Shown piece after piece: positions 1 to 6,185 of a DNA stretch of 6,440 nt. The DNA is from Sphingomonadales bacterium UBA1936 (lineage in GTDB: Bacteria > Pseudomonadota > Alphaproteobacteria > Sphingomonadales > Sphingomonadaceae), in NCBI GenBank assembly GCA_002336985.1, contig DDFE01000053.1:2034-8473 (forward strand), in the 5' to 3' direction. Each line of letters begins with the position of its first letter. The first letter of the stretch is position 1. The notes below the pieces were generated by a model. The model was not told the origin of the DNA. It saw only the letters and a list, made by a program, of their open reading frames with translations, and searched no databases. A program made the position numbers and the translations under genes.

Positions 1-1262
1 CCGACGGCGCCCGCGGCGTGATGCCGCCGGATTTCATCGCGAAGACGGTGCTGGGACAGCTTACCGGGTATCGCGGCACGGCCAGTGCGGAGCAGAAGCT
101 CGTCACGTCATTGGCCAAGCGTACTGCGGACAAGAAAATCGCCGGAGACTGGGGAGCACGCGCGCAGAAGCTCGTGGATTCGATGGTCTATCCCGCGCTC
201 GACCGCCAGATCGCGGCGTTCACCGCGGCGACGGCCAAGGCACCGCACGACGCGGGTGTGCAGCGCCTGCCCAACGGCGATGCCTATTACGCCTGGGCAT
301 TGCGCCTCGGCACGACGACGACGCAGACGCCGGCTGAAATCCACAAGATCGGCCTTGCCCAGAACGAGGAACTGAAGGCCCGCATGGACACGCTGCTGCG
401 CAAGCAGGGCTTCACCAGCGGCACCGTCGGCGAACGCGTGCAGGCGCTGAACAAGGATCCAAAGCAGTTGTTCAGCGACGACGATGCGGGCCGTGCGCAG
501 TTGATCGCCTATTGCAACGCGAAGCTCGCTGCGATCCGTCCGATCCTGTCGAAGGTTTCGCACCTGGGACTCAAGGCCGATGTGGTCGTCAAGCGCGTGC
601 CCGAAGATATCCAGGACGGCGCGGCGCTCGGCTACATGAATTTCGCCTCACTCGATGGTTCGCGGCCAGCGATCTATTACATCAACCTGAAGTCGACGAC
701 GCTCTGGCCGAAATACCAGATCGCGACGTTGACCGCACATGAAGGCGTGCCGGGGCATACCTACCAGGGTGCGTACCTCGCCGAGCATCACAACGAGATC
801 CCGCTGATCGCGTCTCTGATCGGCTTCAACGCCTTCGTGGAGGGCTGGGCGCTCTATTCGGAACAGATGGTCGACGAACTCGGCCTTTATGCCGACGATC
901 CCTTCTCGGAGATCGGCTTCCTGCAGGCCCTGCAGTTCCGCGCATGCCGCCTTGTCGCCGACACCGGCCTGCACTCGATGCGCTGGTCGCGTGAACAGAC
1001 CGTCGCCTTCCTGACCGAACAGACCGGCAAGGGTGCGAACGCGATGACCAGCGAGACCGACCGTTACTGCGTCGCGCCGGGCCAGGCCTGCGGGTACAAG
1101 ACCGGACACAACGAAATCGTCCGCCTACGCGAAGGCGCGAGGGCGAAGCTGGGTTCGAAGTTCGATCTGGCGGCGTTCAACGACACGCTGATCAAGACCG
1201 GCGGCGTGCCGCTGTCGGTGCTGCCGGCTGCGGTTGACGCGTATGTGCGAGGGGCTGCGTAA
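1..1262 (+). CDS. DUF885 family protein, putative zinc metallopeptidase-like (5'-partial)
   Basis: This is the C-terminal part of a DUF885 (COG4805) protein. The frame is open to the left edge (first complete codon at base 3, reading D-G-A-R-G-V-M-P-P-D-F), so the GTG at 18 and ATG at 21 are internal codons and not the start. About 419 residues are visible; family members are usually near 550-620 aa, so roughly 150-200 residues, including any signal peptide or lipobox, lie outside. Numbering from the GTG at 18, the family motif HEGVPGH is at residues 241-247 (bases 738-758), followed by FVEGWALY at 273-280 and PGQACGYKTGH near the C-terminus at 354-364. The HExxxGH-type motif with a downstream Glu (275) resembles a gluzincin-like zinc site, which is the basis for the peptidase suggestion; the substrate is unknown. 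Many homologues in sphingomonads are exported, but this cannot be tested here. The gene ends at TAA 1260-1262 and converges on the gcv operon. Confidence 0.9.
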   Translation, partial: DGARGVMPPDFIAKTVLGQLTGYRGTASAEQKLVTSLAKRTADKKIAGDWGARAQKLVDSMVYPALDRQIAAFTAATAKAPHDAGVQRLPNGDAYYAWALRLGTTTTQTPAEIHKIGLAQNEELKARMDTLLRKQGFTSGTVGERVQALNKDPKQLFSDDDAGRAQLIAYCNAKLAAIRPILSKVSHLGLKADVVVKRVPEDIQDGAALGYMNFASLDGSRPAIYYINLKSTTLWPKYQIATLTAHEGVPGHTYQGAYLAEHHNEIPLIASLIGFNAFVEGWALYSEQMVDELGLYADDPFSEIGFLQALQFRACRLVADTGLHSMRWSREQTVAFLTEQTGKGANAMTSETDRYCVAPGQACGYKTGHNEIVRLREGARAKLGSKFDLAAFNDTLIKTGGVPLSVLPAAVDAYVRGAA

Positions 1263-1264
1263 AC

Positions 1265-1287
1265 TTCTCTCCCCTTGAGGGAGAGAA
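1265..1287 (+). terminator. Stem-loop just after the DUF885 gene, possible terminator
   Basis: A perfect 9-bp stem TTCTCTCCC (1265-1273) and GGGAGAGAA (1279-1287), with a 5-nt loop CTTGA, starts 3 nt after the TAA stop of the DUF885 gene. No run of T follows on the plus strand, so it is not a canonical intrinsic terminator. It may stabilise the 3' end or work together with the other hairpins of the repeat. Confidence 0.4.
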
Positions 1288-1398
1288 TAGACTTGGCTTG
1301 GCGCTTTAGCGCCTAGCAAGTCTTAGAGAGGGGTTGCGCTGCCGCGGCAGCGTCCCCCTCTCCAACTCCGACTAGGCAGCAAGCTGCCAAGTCTCCGT

Positions 1399-1423
1399 AT
1401 CCTCTCCCTCAGGGGGAGAGGAT
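1399..1423 (-). terminator. Stem-loop just after gcvPB, possible operon terminator
   Basis: On the minus strand a perfect 10-bp stem ATCCTCTCCC/GGGAGAGGAT with a 5-nt loop lies shortly after the tandem TAA TAA stops of gcvPB (1433-1428). The bases after the stem on that strand are ACGGAG, with no U-run, so intrinsic termination is uncertain. It is the natural candidate for ending the gcv transcript or protecting its 3' end. Confidence 0.45.
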
Positions 1424-1430
1424 GAGATTA

Positions 1431-3002
1431 TTACTCCGCCGCCAGCGGCAGCTCCGGTTCCTTCCACACCAGCACCGGCTTCCGTGCCGCCAGCGTCTCG
1501 TCGAGCCGCCGCCGTGGCGCGAAATGTGGTGCGGATTTCAGAGAAACATCCCCAGCCTTTGCCCGCTCCGCCACACTGCGCAGCGCGCCGATGAACTGGT
1601 CGAGTGCGGCTTTGCTCTCGGTCTCGGTCGGCTCAACCAGCATCGACCCATGGACGACGAGCGGGAAATAGACCGTCATCGGGTGGAAGCCCTCGTCGAT
1701 CAGCCCCTTGGCAATGTCGAGCGTCGAGAAACCCTCGGGTAGGTTCTCGTCGCTGAACAGCGCCTCGTGCATGCACGGCCCAGCCTTCGCGAACGGCGCG
1801 TCCAGCGTGTTTTCGAGACTCCGCAAGATGTAGTTCGCGTTGAGTACCGCATCCCCCGACACCTGCCGTAGTCCATCTGCACCATGGCTGAGAATGTACG
1901 TCAGCGCACGAGTGAACATGCCCATCTGGCCGTGGAAGGCGGTCATCCGGCCGAAACTGTGCGGATGGCGGTCGCCGACGGTTTCTTCCTCGACCAAGGT
2001 GATGTGCCCATCCTCGAACCGTTCGGTGAACGGCAGCGGACCATAGGGCGACAGCGCCTTTGACAGCACCACCGGCCCCGAACCCGGCCCACCACCGCCG
2101 TGTGGCGTGGAAAAGGTCTTGTGCAGGTTGATATGCATCGCATCGATGCCGAGGTCGCCCGGACGCACGCGCCCGACGATCGCGTTGAAGTTCGCACCGT
2201 CGCAATAGACGTAACCGCCCACGGCATGGACCGCGTCCGAAATCGCCTTCATGTCGCGCTCGAACAGCCCGCAGGTATTCGGGTTGGTGATCATCACACC
2301 CGCTACGTCCGGCCCGAGGCGCGCCTTCAACGCCGCGAGATCGACACGTCCGTCAGCGGTCGCCGGAATGTCCTCAACGGTGTAGCCCGCAAACGCCGCC
2401 GTTGCGGGATTGGTGCCGTGCGCGCTTTCGGGGACGAGGATGACCTTGCGATGCCCCTGCCCCTGCGCCTCGAGCGCCGCCTTGATGCACAGGATACCGC
2501 AGAGTTCGCCATGCGCGCCGGCCTTGGGCGACATGGCGACGCCGTGCATGCCGGTCAGTTCGATCAGCCAGACCGCAAGCTCGTTGATGACACCCAGCGC
2601 ACCCTGAATGGTGTCGACCGGCTGCAGCGGATGGACGTCCGCAAAACCGGGCATCCGCGCGATCTTTTCGTTCAGACGCGGGTTGTGCTTCATCGTGCAC
2701 GATCCGAGCGGGAACAGGCCGAGGTCGATCGCGTAATTCTGGCGCGACAGGCGGGTATAGTGGCGGATCGCCTCTGGTTCCGCGAGCCCTGGCAGGCCGA
2801 TTGGCCGCGCGCGTTCCAGTCCGCCGAGTTTCGACGCAACCTTCGGCGGTTCGGCGAAGTCGACGCCGGTCGTCTCGCTGCTGCCGATCTCGAAGATCAG
2901 CGCTTCTTCCAGCATCAGCGCGCGGTTACCGGTGAAGGTCGCGGCGCCGCCTTCCGATGTGCCACCCATCTCGGGGCGCCAGCCGCTCTGGTTGATCGTC
3001 AT
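1431..3002 (-). CDS. gcvPB: Glycine dehydrogenase (decarboxylating) subunit 2
   Basis: This is the C-terminal half subunit (523 aa, normal length) of split P-protein. With GcvPA it uses pyridoxal phosphate to decarboxylate glycine and transfer the aminomethyl group to the lipoyl arm of GcvH in the cytoplasm. Recognisable blocks in order are LGSCTMKHNPRLNE (99-112), SPKAGAHGELCG (158-169), ESAHGTNPATA (192-202), NPNTCGLFE (240-248), YCDGANFNAIVG (266-277) and the PLP site INLHKTFSTPHGGGGPGSGP (291-310), where Lys295 should form the Schiff base. The ATG at 3002-3000 overlaps the gcvPA stop as ATGA, and a perfect AGGAGGT (3015-3009) lies 6 nt upstream, which fixes the start. The gene is last in the operon and ends with two in-frame TAA codons. 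All key blocks are intact; no frameshift or foreign composition is evident. Confidence 0.98.
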   Translation of the reverse strand: MTINQSGWRPEMGGTSEGGAATFTGNRALMLEEALIFEIGSSETTGVDFAEPPKVASKLGGLERARPIGLPGLAEPEAIRHYTRLSRQNYAIDLGLFPLGSCTMKHNPRLNEKIARMPGFADVHPLQPVDTIQGALGVINELAVWLIELTGMHGVAMSPKAGAHGELCGILCIKAALEAQGQGHRKVILVPESAHGTNPATAAFAGYTVEDIPATADGRVDLAALKARLGPDVAGVMITNPNTCGLFERDMKAISDAVHAVGGYVYCDGANFNAIVGRVRPGDLGIDAMHINLHKTFSTPHGGGGPGSGPVVLSKALSPYGPLPFTERFEDGHITLVEEETVGDRHPHSFGRMTAFHGQMGMFTRALTYILSHGADGLRQVSGDAVLNANYILRSLENTLDAPFAKAGPCMHEALFSDENLPEGFSTLDIAKGLIDEGFHPMTVYFPLVVHGSMLVEPTETESKAALDQFIGALRSVAERAKAGDVSLKSAPHFAPRRRLDETLAARKPVLVWKEPELPLAAE

Positions 3003-4357
3003 GCCAGCACCTCCTCAAGCGCGGAGGCAAGGGTTTCGACATCCTCCGCCGAGGTCGTTTCGGTCACAGCGACGACCAGGCCGTTCGCAAGGCTCTCTTC
3101 TTCCGGATAGAGCCGCCCCAGCGACACGCCGGCGAGGATCTTCCGTTCGGCGAGGGTGCGAACCACCGGGCGCGCTTCCTTCGAGAGTTTCAGCGTAAAT
3201 TCGTTGAAGAAGCTCGTGTTGACCAGCTCGACACCTGGCACCTTCGCCAGCCGCTCAGCTGCCGCGACTGCGAGGCCGTGATTGAGGGTCGCCAAATCAC
3301 GCAGGCCGCGTTCGCCGAGCAAAGTCATGTGGATGCTGAACGCCAGCGCGCAGAGGCCGGAGTTGGTGCAGATGTTCGATGTCGCCTTTTCGCGGCGGAT
3401 ATGCTGCTCGCGTGTCGACAGCGTCAGTACGAACCCGCGCTTGCCCTCCGCATCGACCGTCTCGCCGCACAGGCGACCGGGCATCTGGCGGACGTATTTG
3501 TCCTTGCAGCCGAACAGCCCGACGTAAGGTCCGCCGAACTGCAGACCGACGCCGATCGACTGCCCTTCGCCAACCACGATGTCCGCGCCCATCTCGCCCG
3601 GCGACTTGAGTGCGCCGAGCGCCACTGGTTCGGTCACGACGGCGATCAGCAGCGCCTTGTTCGCGGCACAGGCTGCAGCGAGTTCGCTCAGGTCGCCGAT
3701 GCGGCCCAGGATATCCGGGAACTGTACAACGACGCAGCTGGTCTCGGCATCGATACGGTCGAGCAGCGCGGCATGATCGGTCTCAGCCGACAGTGTCGGG
3801 GCCGAAGTTTCCAGCACGTCACCGGTGAACTTCGCCATGGTCTTCGCGACCGAAACGTAATGCGGGTGCAGGCCGGACGACAGGATCGCCTTGCTCCGCT
3901 TGGTGATCCGGTGCGCCATGCCGATCGCTTCCCAGCAGGCAGTCGAGCCATCGTACATGCTCGCGTTGGCGACATCGGTGCCCAGAAGCCGCGCAACCTG
4001 CGTCTGGAACTCGAACAGCATCTGCAGCGTGCCCTGCGCGATTTCTGGCTGATAGGGCGTATAGGCGGTCAGGAACTCGCCGCGCTGGATCAGATGATCG
4101 ACGCTGGAGGGCACATGATGCCGATATGCGCCGCATCCGAGGAAGAACGGCGCATCCGCTGCTGCCAGATTCTTCTTCGACAGCGTGCGCATGTGCCGCT
4201 CGACGGCCATTTCGGTCGCGTGCATCGGCAGGCCGCGGATCGGCCCGTCTAGTCGTGCGGCCTCGGGTACATCGGCGAACAGCGCATCGACGCTGGGTGC
4301 GCCGATGACGCGAAGCATTGCGTCGCGGTCGGGATCGGTGAGCGGCAGGTAACGCAT
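2999..4357 (-). CDS. gcvPA: Glycine dehydrogenase (decarboxylating) subunit 1
   Basis: This is the N-terminal half subunit of the split P-protein, 452 aa, the usual size. It forms a heteromeric enzyme with GcvPB; this half has the aminotransferase-like fold but not the PLP lysine. Family blocks seen are FLGCGAYRHHVPSSVDHL (72-89), TAYTPYQPEIAQGTLQ (97-112), ASMYDGSTACWEA (132-144), GEGQSIGVGLQFGGP (263-277) and REQHIRREKATSNICTNSGL (316-335). The start is the ATG at 4357-4355 (MRYLPLTDPDRDAML), which matches the usual N-terminus and shares one base with the gcvH stop (TAATG). A longer reading from further upstream would run inside gcvH in another frame and is not real. Only a weak GGACGGG (4369-4363) precedes the start, so translation probably depends on ribosomes finishing gcvH. 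Confidence 0.98.
   Translation of the reverse strand: MRYLPLTDPDRDAMLRVIGAPSVDALFADVPEAARLDGPIRGLPMHATEMAVERHMRTLSKKNLAAADAPFFLGCGAYRHHVPSSVDHLIQRGEFLTAYTPYQPEIAQGTLQMLFEFQTQVARLLGTDVANASMYDGSTACWEAIGMAHRITKRSKAILSSGLHPHYVSVAKTMAKFTGDVLETSAPTLSAETDHAALLDRIDAETSCVVVQFPDILGRIGDLSELAAACAANKALLIAVVTEPVALGALKSPGEMGADIVVGEGQSIGVGLQFGGPYVGLFGCKDKYVRQMPGRLCGETVDAEGKRGFVLTLSTREQHIRREKATSNICTNSGLCALAFSIHMTLLGERGLRDLATLNHGLAVAAAERLAKVPGVELVNTSFFNEFTLKLSKEARPVVRTLAERKILAGVSLGRLYPEEESLANGLVVAVTETTSAEDVETLASALEEVLA
3009..3015 (-). promoter_or_regulatory. Strong ribosome-binding site of gcvPB
   Basis: A perfect AGGAGGT lies within the last codons of gcvPA, 6 nt before the gcvPB ATG. It supports the assigned start and suggests that gcvPB can recruit ribosomes itself in addition to coupling through the ATGA overlap. 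Confidence 0.8.
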
Positions 4358-4731
4358 TACAGCCCGTCCACGAACGCCTTGTAGGCGGCCTCGTCCATCA
4401 GCCCTTCGAGTTCGCCCGCGTCGTCGAGGACGATGGTGAAGAACCAGCCGTCGCCCTCTGGCGAGGTGTTGACCAGCGCCGGTTCGCCTTCGAGCGACGG
4501 ATTCCCCTCGCTGACGGTGCCGGAAACCGGCGCGTAGACGTCCGACGCGGCCTTCACCGACTCGACGACCGCGGCGTCGCCGCCCTTGGTCAGGCGCGTA
4601 CCGCTGGCGGGCAGTTCGACGAATACGATGTCGCCCAGCTGGCCTTGTGCGTAATCGGTGATGCCGACCGTTGCAGTTTCGTTGCCGTCGGCAACGTCGA
4701 TCCATTCATGGTCCTGCGTGTAATAGCGCAT
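4357..4731 (-). CDS. gcvH: Glycine cleavage system H protein
   Basis: This is the small lipoyl carrier of the glycine cleavage system, 124 aa, typical length. Its lipoamide arm shuttles the aminomethyl group from the P-protein (GcvPA/GcvPB) to GcvT and is then reoxidised by the L-protein. The lipoylation motif ESVKAASDVYAPVSG (57-71) is intact, with Lys60 as the lipoyl attachment site. The N-terminus MRYYTQDHEW, the GITDYAQGQLGDIVFVELP stretch (23-41) and the C-terminal GDGWFFTI (93-100) are all standard H-protein features. The ATG at 4731-4729 shares one base with the gcvT stop (TGATG), and a strong AAAGGAG (4745-4739) sits 7 nt upstream inside the final codons of gcvT. The stop shares one base with the gcvPA start. 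Confidence 0.98.
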   Translation of the reverse strand: MRYYTQDHEWIDVADGNETATVGITDYAQGQLGDIVFVELPASGTRLTKGGDAAVVESVKAASDVYAPVSGTVSEGNPSLEGEPALVNTSPEGDGWFFTIVLDDAGELEGLMDEAAYKAFVDGL

Positions 4732-5846
4732 CAGGCGGCTCCTTTGCGGTGATAACGGTGGGGAACGAAGGGCATCGATGCGACTGTCGCGCTCAAGCGT
4801 TTGCCGCGGACATCGATCTCTAATTTCGTGCCGGCGGCGGCATGGTCGCTTGCGACATAGCCCATGGCGATCGGCGCCTGCAGGCTGGGCGAGAAGCCGC
4901 CCGAAGTGACGGTGCCGACCTTGGTGTCGCCGGTGAATATCTCCGCACCTTCGCGTGCGGGCAAACGCCCTTCGACCGACAGGCCGACGCGCTTGGTCGC
5001 CGGACCTTCGGCGAGATGTTTCTGGATGCGTGCCGTACCCGGAAAGCCACCGCCTTCGCGGCGACGCTTCTGGATGGCGAAGGTCAGTTGTCCCTCGACC
5101 GGATCCTGCTCCGGCGAGAGGTCATGGCCATAGAGCGGCAGCCCCGCCTCGAGCCGCAGCGAGTCGCGCGCACCCAGGCCGATCGGCTTGATCTCAGGCT
5201 GCGCGCATAGTGCTTCGACCAGCGCCTCAGCGTGTTCGGCGGGTACCGAAATCTCGACTCCGTCCTCGCCGGTGTAGCCCGACCGGCTGATCCACAGGTC
5301 GCCAAACGCACCGAAGAAACCGTTGCTCTCCATGAAGAACATCGCGTCGACGCCCGGAATAACACGCGCCACGGCGGCGACCGCTTTCGGCCCCTGCACT
5401 GCAATCAATGCACGGTCTTCCATATGATTGATCGTCACTTCGTCAGGCAGGTGTTCGCGCAGGTGCCCAATGTCCTCGTGCTTCACCGCGCCGTTGACGA
5501 TGACGTAGAACCCGTCGGCGCGGTTGGTGACCATCAGGTCGTCGAGGATACCGCCATTCTCGTCCAGCAGCAGCGAATAGCGGACCTTGTTCGGCCCGAT
5601 GCCGGTGATGTCGCTCGGCAATAGCGTTTCGAGCGCCTCGCCCGCACCGTCGCCCGAGATCAGCAGCTGACCCATGTGGCTGACGTCGAACAGCCCGGCG
5701 CTCTCGCGCGTCCACAGATGTTCGGCGACGATGCCTTCATACTGGATCGGCATCGCATAACCCGCGAACGGCACCATGCGGGCGCCACGGGCGCGGTGCC
5801 AGCCGTCGAGCGGCAGGGTCAAGGTTTCGGCGGAATCGTCGGTCAT
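4731..5846 (-). CDS. gcvT: Aminomethyltransferase (glycine cleavage T protein)
   Basis: The product (371 aa) takes the aminomethyl group held on GcvH and transfers its methylene to tetrahydrofolate, giving 5,10-methylene-THF and ammonia. It shows the T-protein signatures: GARMVPFAGYAMPIQY (21-36), AGLFDVSHMGQ (50-60), GGILDDLMV (98-106) with the Asp pair 102/103 that includes the conserved catalytic acid, AVQGPKA (149-155), SRSGYTGEDGVEIS (187-200), LGARDSLRLEAGLPLYGHDL (224-243) and, in the C-terminal barrel, GTVTSGGFSPSLQAPIAMGYV (311-331). The ATG at 5846 follows a GGAAAGA Shine-Dalgarno element (5858-5852). It is the first gene of the operon and lies directly downstream of a tandem glycine riboswitch. 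The length and motif set are complete. Confidence 0.98.
   Translation of the reverse strand: MTDDSAETLTLPLDGWHRARGARMVPFAGYAMPIQYEGIVAEHLWTRESAGLFDVSHMGQLLISGDGAGEALETLLPSDITGIGPNKVRYSLLLDENGGILDDLMVTNRADGFYVIVNGAVKHEDIGHLREHLPDEVTINHMEDRALIAVQGPKAVAAVARVIPGVDAMFFMESNGFFGAFGDLWISRSGYTGEDGVEISVPAEHAEALVEALCAQPEIKPIGLGARDSLRLEAGLPLYGHDLSPEQDPVEGQLTFAIQKRRREGGGFPGTARIQKHLAEGPATKRVGLSVEGRLPAREGAEIFTGDTKVGTVTSGGFSPSLQAPIAMGYVASDHAAAGTKLEIDVRGKRLSATVASMPFVPHRYHRKGAA
4739..4745 (-). promoter_or_regulatory. Strong ribosome-binding site of gcvH
   Basis: AAAGGAG lies in the last codons of gcvT, 7 nt before the gcvH ATG. It confirms the start and allows high output of H protein, which is usually needed in excess over the enzymes (family knowledge). 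Confidence 0.75.
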
Positions 5847-5851
5847 TCTGG

Positions 5852-5858
5852 TCTTTCC
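5852..5858 (-). promoter_or_regulatory. Ribosome-binding site of gcvT
   Basis: GGAAAGA lies 5 nt before the gcvT ATG, a moderate Shine-Dalgarno match. The overlapping string GACGGAAAG (5861-5853) is complementary, with one mismatch and one G-T wobble, to TTTTGCGTC (5888-5880) in the upstream hairpin, so access to this site may be regulated. Confidence 0.55.
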
Positions 5859-5877
5859 GTCGCGAGTGCAGCCGCAT

Positions 5878-5894
5878 CGGACGCAAAACGTCCG
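5878..5894 (-). promoter_or_regulatory. Leader hairpin between glycine riboswitch and gcvT (candidate expression platform)
   Basis: On the minus strand CGGACG (5894-5889) and CGTCCG (5883-5878) form a 6-bp stem with the loop TTTTG. Outside it GCAGC (5908-5904) can pair with GCTGC (5872-5868), bringing this region together. No U-run follows the stem, so it does not look like an intrinsic terminator. Its 3' strand can instead pair with the gcvT ribosome-binding site, giving two mutually exclusive folds. The pairing is visible in the sequence; the regulatory role is inference. Confidence 0.45.
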
Positions 5895-5910
5895 AGCTAT
5901 CGAGCTGCCC

Positions 5911-6020
5911 CCTCTGTCACGGATACCTGAGAGCTTTGATCCGGCGGTTGCCCGCAGGACTTACCCCTTCGGTGGCGCCCGTTCGAAACGGACACGCTTT
6001 CCAGAGTCGCCTTGTCGTCC
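5911..6020 (-). promoter_or_regulatory. Glycine riboswitch, second aptamer
   Basis: This is the gcvT-proximal aptamer of a tandem glycine riboswitch. The conserved strings on the minus strand are GGACGAC (6020-6014), CTCTGGAAAGC (6006-5996), GCCACCGAAGGGGTAAG (5976-5960) and GCTCTCAGGTATCC (5934-5921), followed by GTGACAGAGG (5920-5911). CTCTG (6006-6002) pairs with CAGAG (5916-5912) and GAAAGC (6001-5996) pairs with GCTCTC (5934-5929) apart from one mismatch, closing the domain. Internal hairpins are CCGTT-TCG-AACGG (5991-5979) and GCGG-GCAA-CCGC (5955-5944), the latter capped by a GNRA tetraloop. Glycine binding normally activates the downstream gcv operon in this family. Confidence 0.93.
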
Positions 6021-6025
6021 GCGCG

Positions 6026-6100
6026 GTCCATTTGGCCTGAGAGTTTCCGGGGCGGTTGCTCCTTCGGCGCCGCCGGGGTTTTCCCCATCCAGCTCTCCCG
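6026..6100 (-). promoter_or_regulatory. Glycine riboswitch, first aptamer
   Basis: This is the promoter-proximal aptamer. On the minus strand CGGGAGAG (6100-6093) opens the domain, GGGG-AAAA-CCCC (6086-6075) forms a hairpin, GCGCCGAAGGAGCAA (6070-6056) is the hallmark glycine-binding core, and AACTCTCAGGC (6045-6035) closes it; GAGAG (6097-6093) pairs with CTCTC (6043-6039). A short linker leads into the second aptamer, the usual tandem arrangement for this class ahead of gcvT. Confidence 0.93.
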
Positions 6101-6136
6101 CGCGGCCGTCCGGGTTGCCCCGACCAGCTGCGTCAG

Positions 6137-6165
6137 CCGATGCGGGACCGGCCGATTCGAGTCAA
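6137..6165 (-). promoter_or_regulatory. Candidate gcv operon promoter
   Basis: On the minus strand TTGACT (6165-6160) is a good -35 match and is followed after 17 nt by CATCGG (6142-6137), a poor -10. Transcription would begin near 6130, about 30 nt ahead of the first aptamer, which is a sensible place. Only 85 nt separate the upstream gene from the riboswitch, so any promoter dedicated to the operon must lie here or inside the upstream gene. The weak -10 keeps confidence low. Confidence 0.35.
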
Positions 6166-6185
6166 CGGGAGAAGCGTCGAAGCGC

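Larger units (their letters stand above)
1265..1423. repeat. Composite intergenic palindromic repeat (REP/MITE-like)
   Basis: The whole gap between two convergent genes is built from nested inverted repeats roughly symmetric about base 1344. The ends each carry a hairpin of one type: TTCTCTCCC/GGGAGAGAA at 1265-1287 and ATCCTCTCCC/GGGAGAGGAT at 1399-1423. Inside these, AGACTTGGC (1289-1297) is matched by GCCAAGTCT (1386-1394), and GCCTAG (1311-1316) by CTAGGC (1372-1377), so the two arms are inverted relatives of each other. Next come GAGAGGGG (1326-1333) and CCCCTCTC (1355-1362), around a perfect 16-bp palindrome at 1337-1352 (CGCTGCCGCGGCAGCG). Each arm also has its own small hairpin: GGCGC-TTTA-GCGCC at 1300-1313 and GGCAGC-AA-GCTGCC at 1375-1388. 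No open reading frame of note is present. This pattern fits a dispersed non-coding repeat, but copy number cannot be judged from one window. Confidence 0.8.

Noticed and set aside
18..23. GTG or ATG at 18-23 as the true start of the DUF885 gene
   Set aside because: The frame is open to the window edge, and the residues before it (D-G-A-R-G-V) continue the conserved family sequence, so the gene is truncated by the window.
108..563. 151-codon minus-strand frame antisense to the DUF885 gene, with others at 648-1109 and 1125-1319
   Set aside because: All lie opposite a conserved gene and lack motifs; they are shadows.
1265..1423. CRISPR-like or insertion-sequence interpretation of the repeated blocks
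   Set aside because: The repeats are inverted and nested, not direct and evenly spaced. There is no transposase and no target-site duplication that I can see, so neither a CRISPR array nor an intact insertion sequence is supported.
2100..3110. Long plus-strand reading frame (336 codons) antisense to gcvPB
   Set aside because: gcvPB on the other strand is a complete, well-conserved gene. The antisense translation is rich in Arg, Ala and Asp with no recognisable motif, as expected from the codon bias of GC-rich DNA.
3278..4252. Long plus-strand reading frame (324 codons) antisense to gcvPA
   Set aside because: It mirrors gcvPA codons, has no family motif and no good ribosome-binding site; it is a GC-bias shadow.
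4358..4705. N-terminal extension of gcvPA to a start at 4705
   Set aside because: The extra 116 residues lie in a shifted frame within gcvH, are Arg-rich and unlike any P-protein. The start at 4357 gives the normal length and N-terminus.
5897..6088. 63-codon minus-strand reading frame in the gcv leader
   Set aside because: It coincides with the two glycine aptamers, whose conserved strings fully explain the sequence; no sign of coding conservation.
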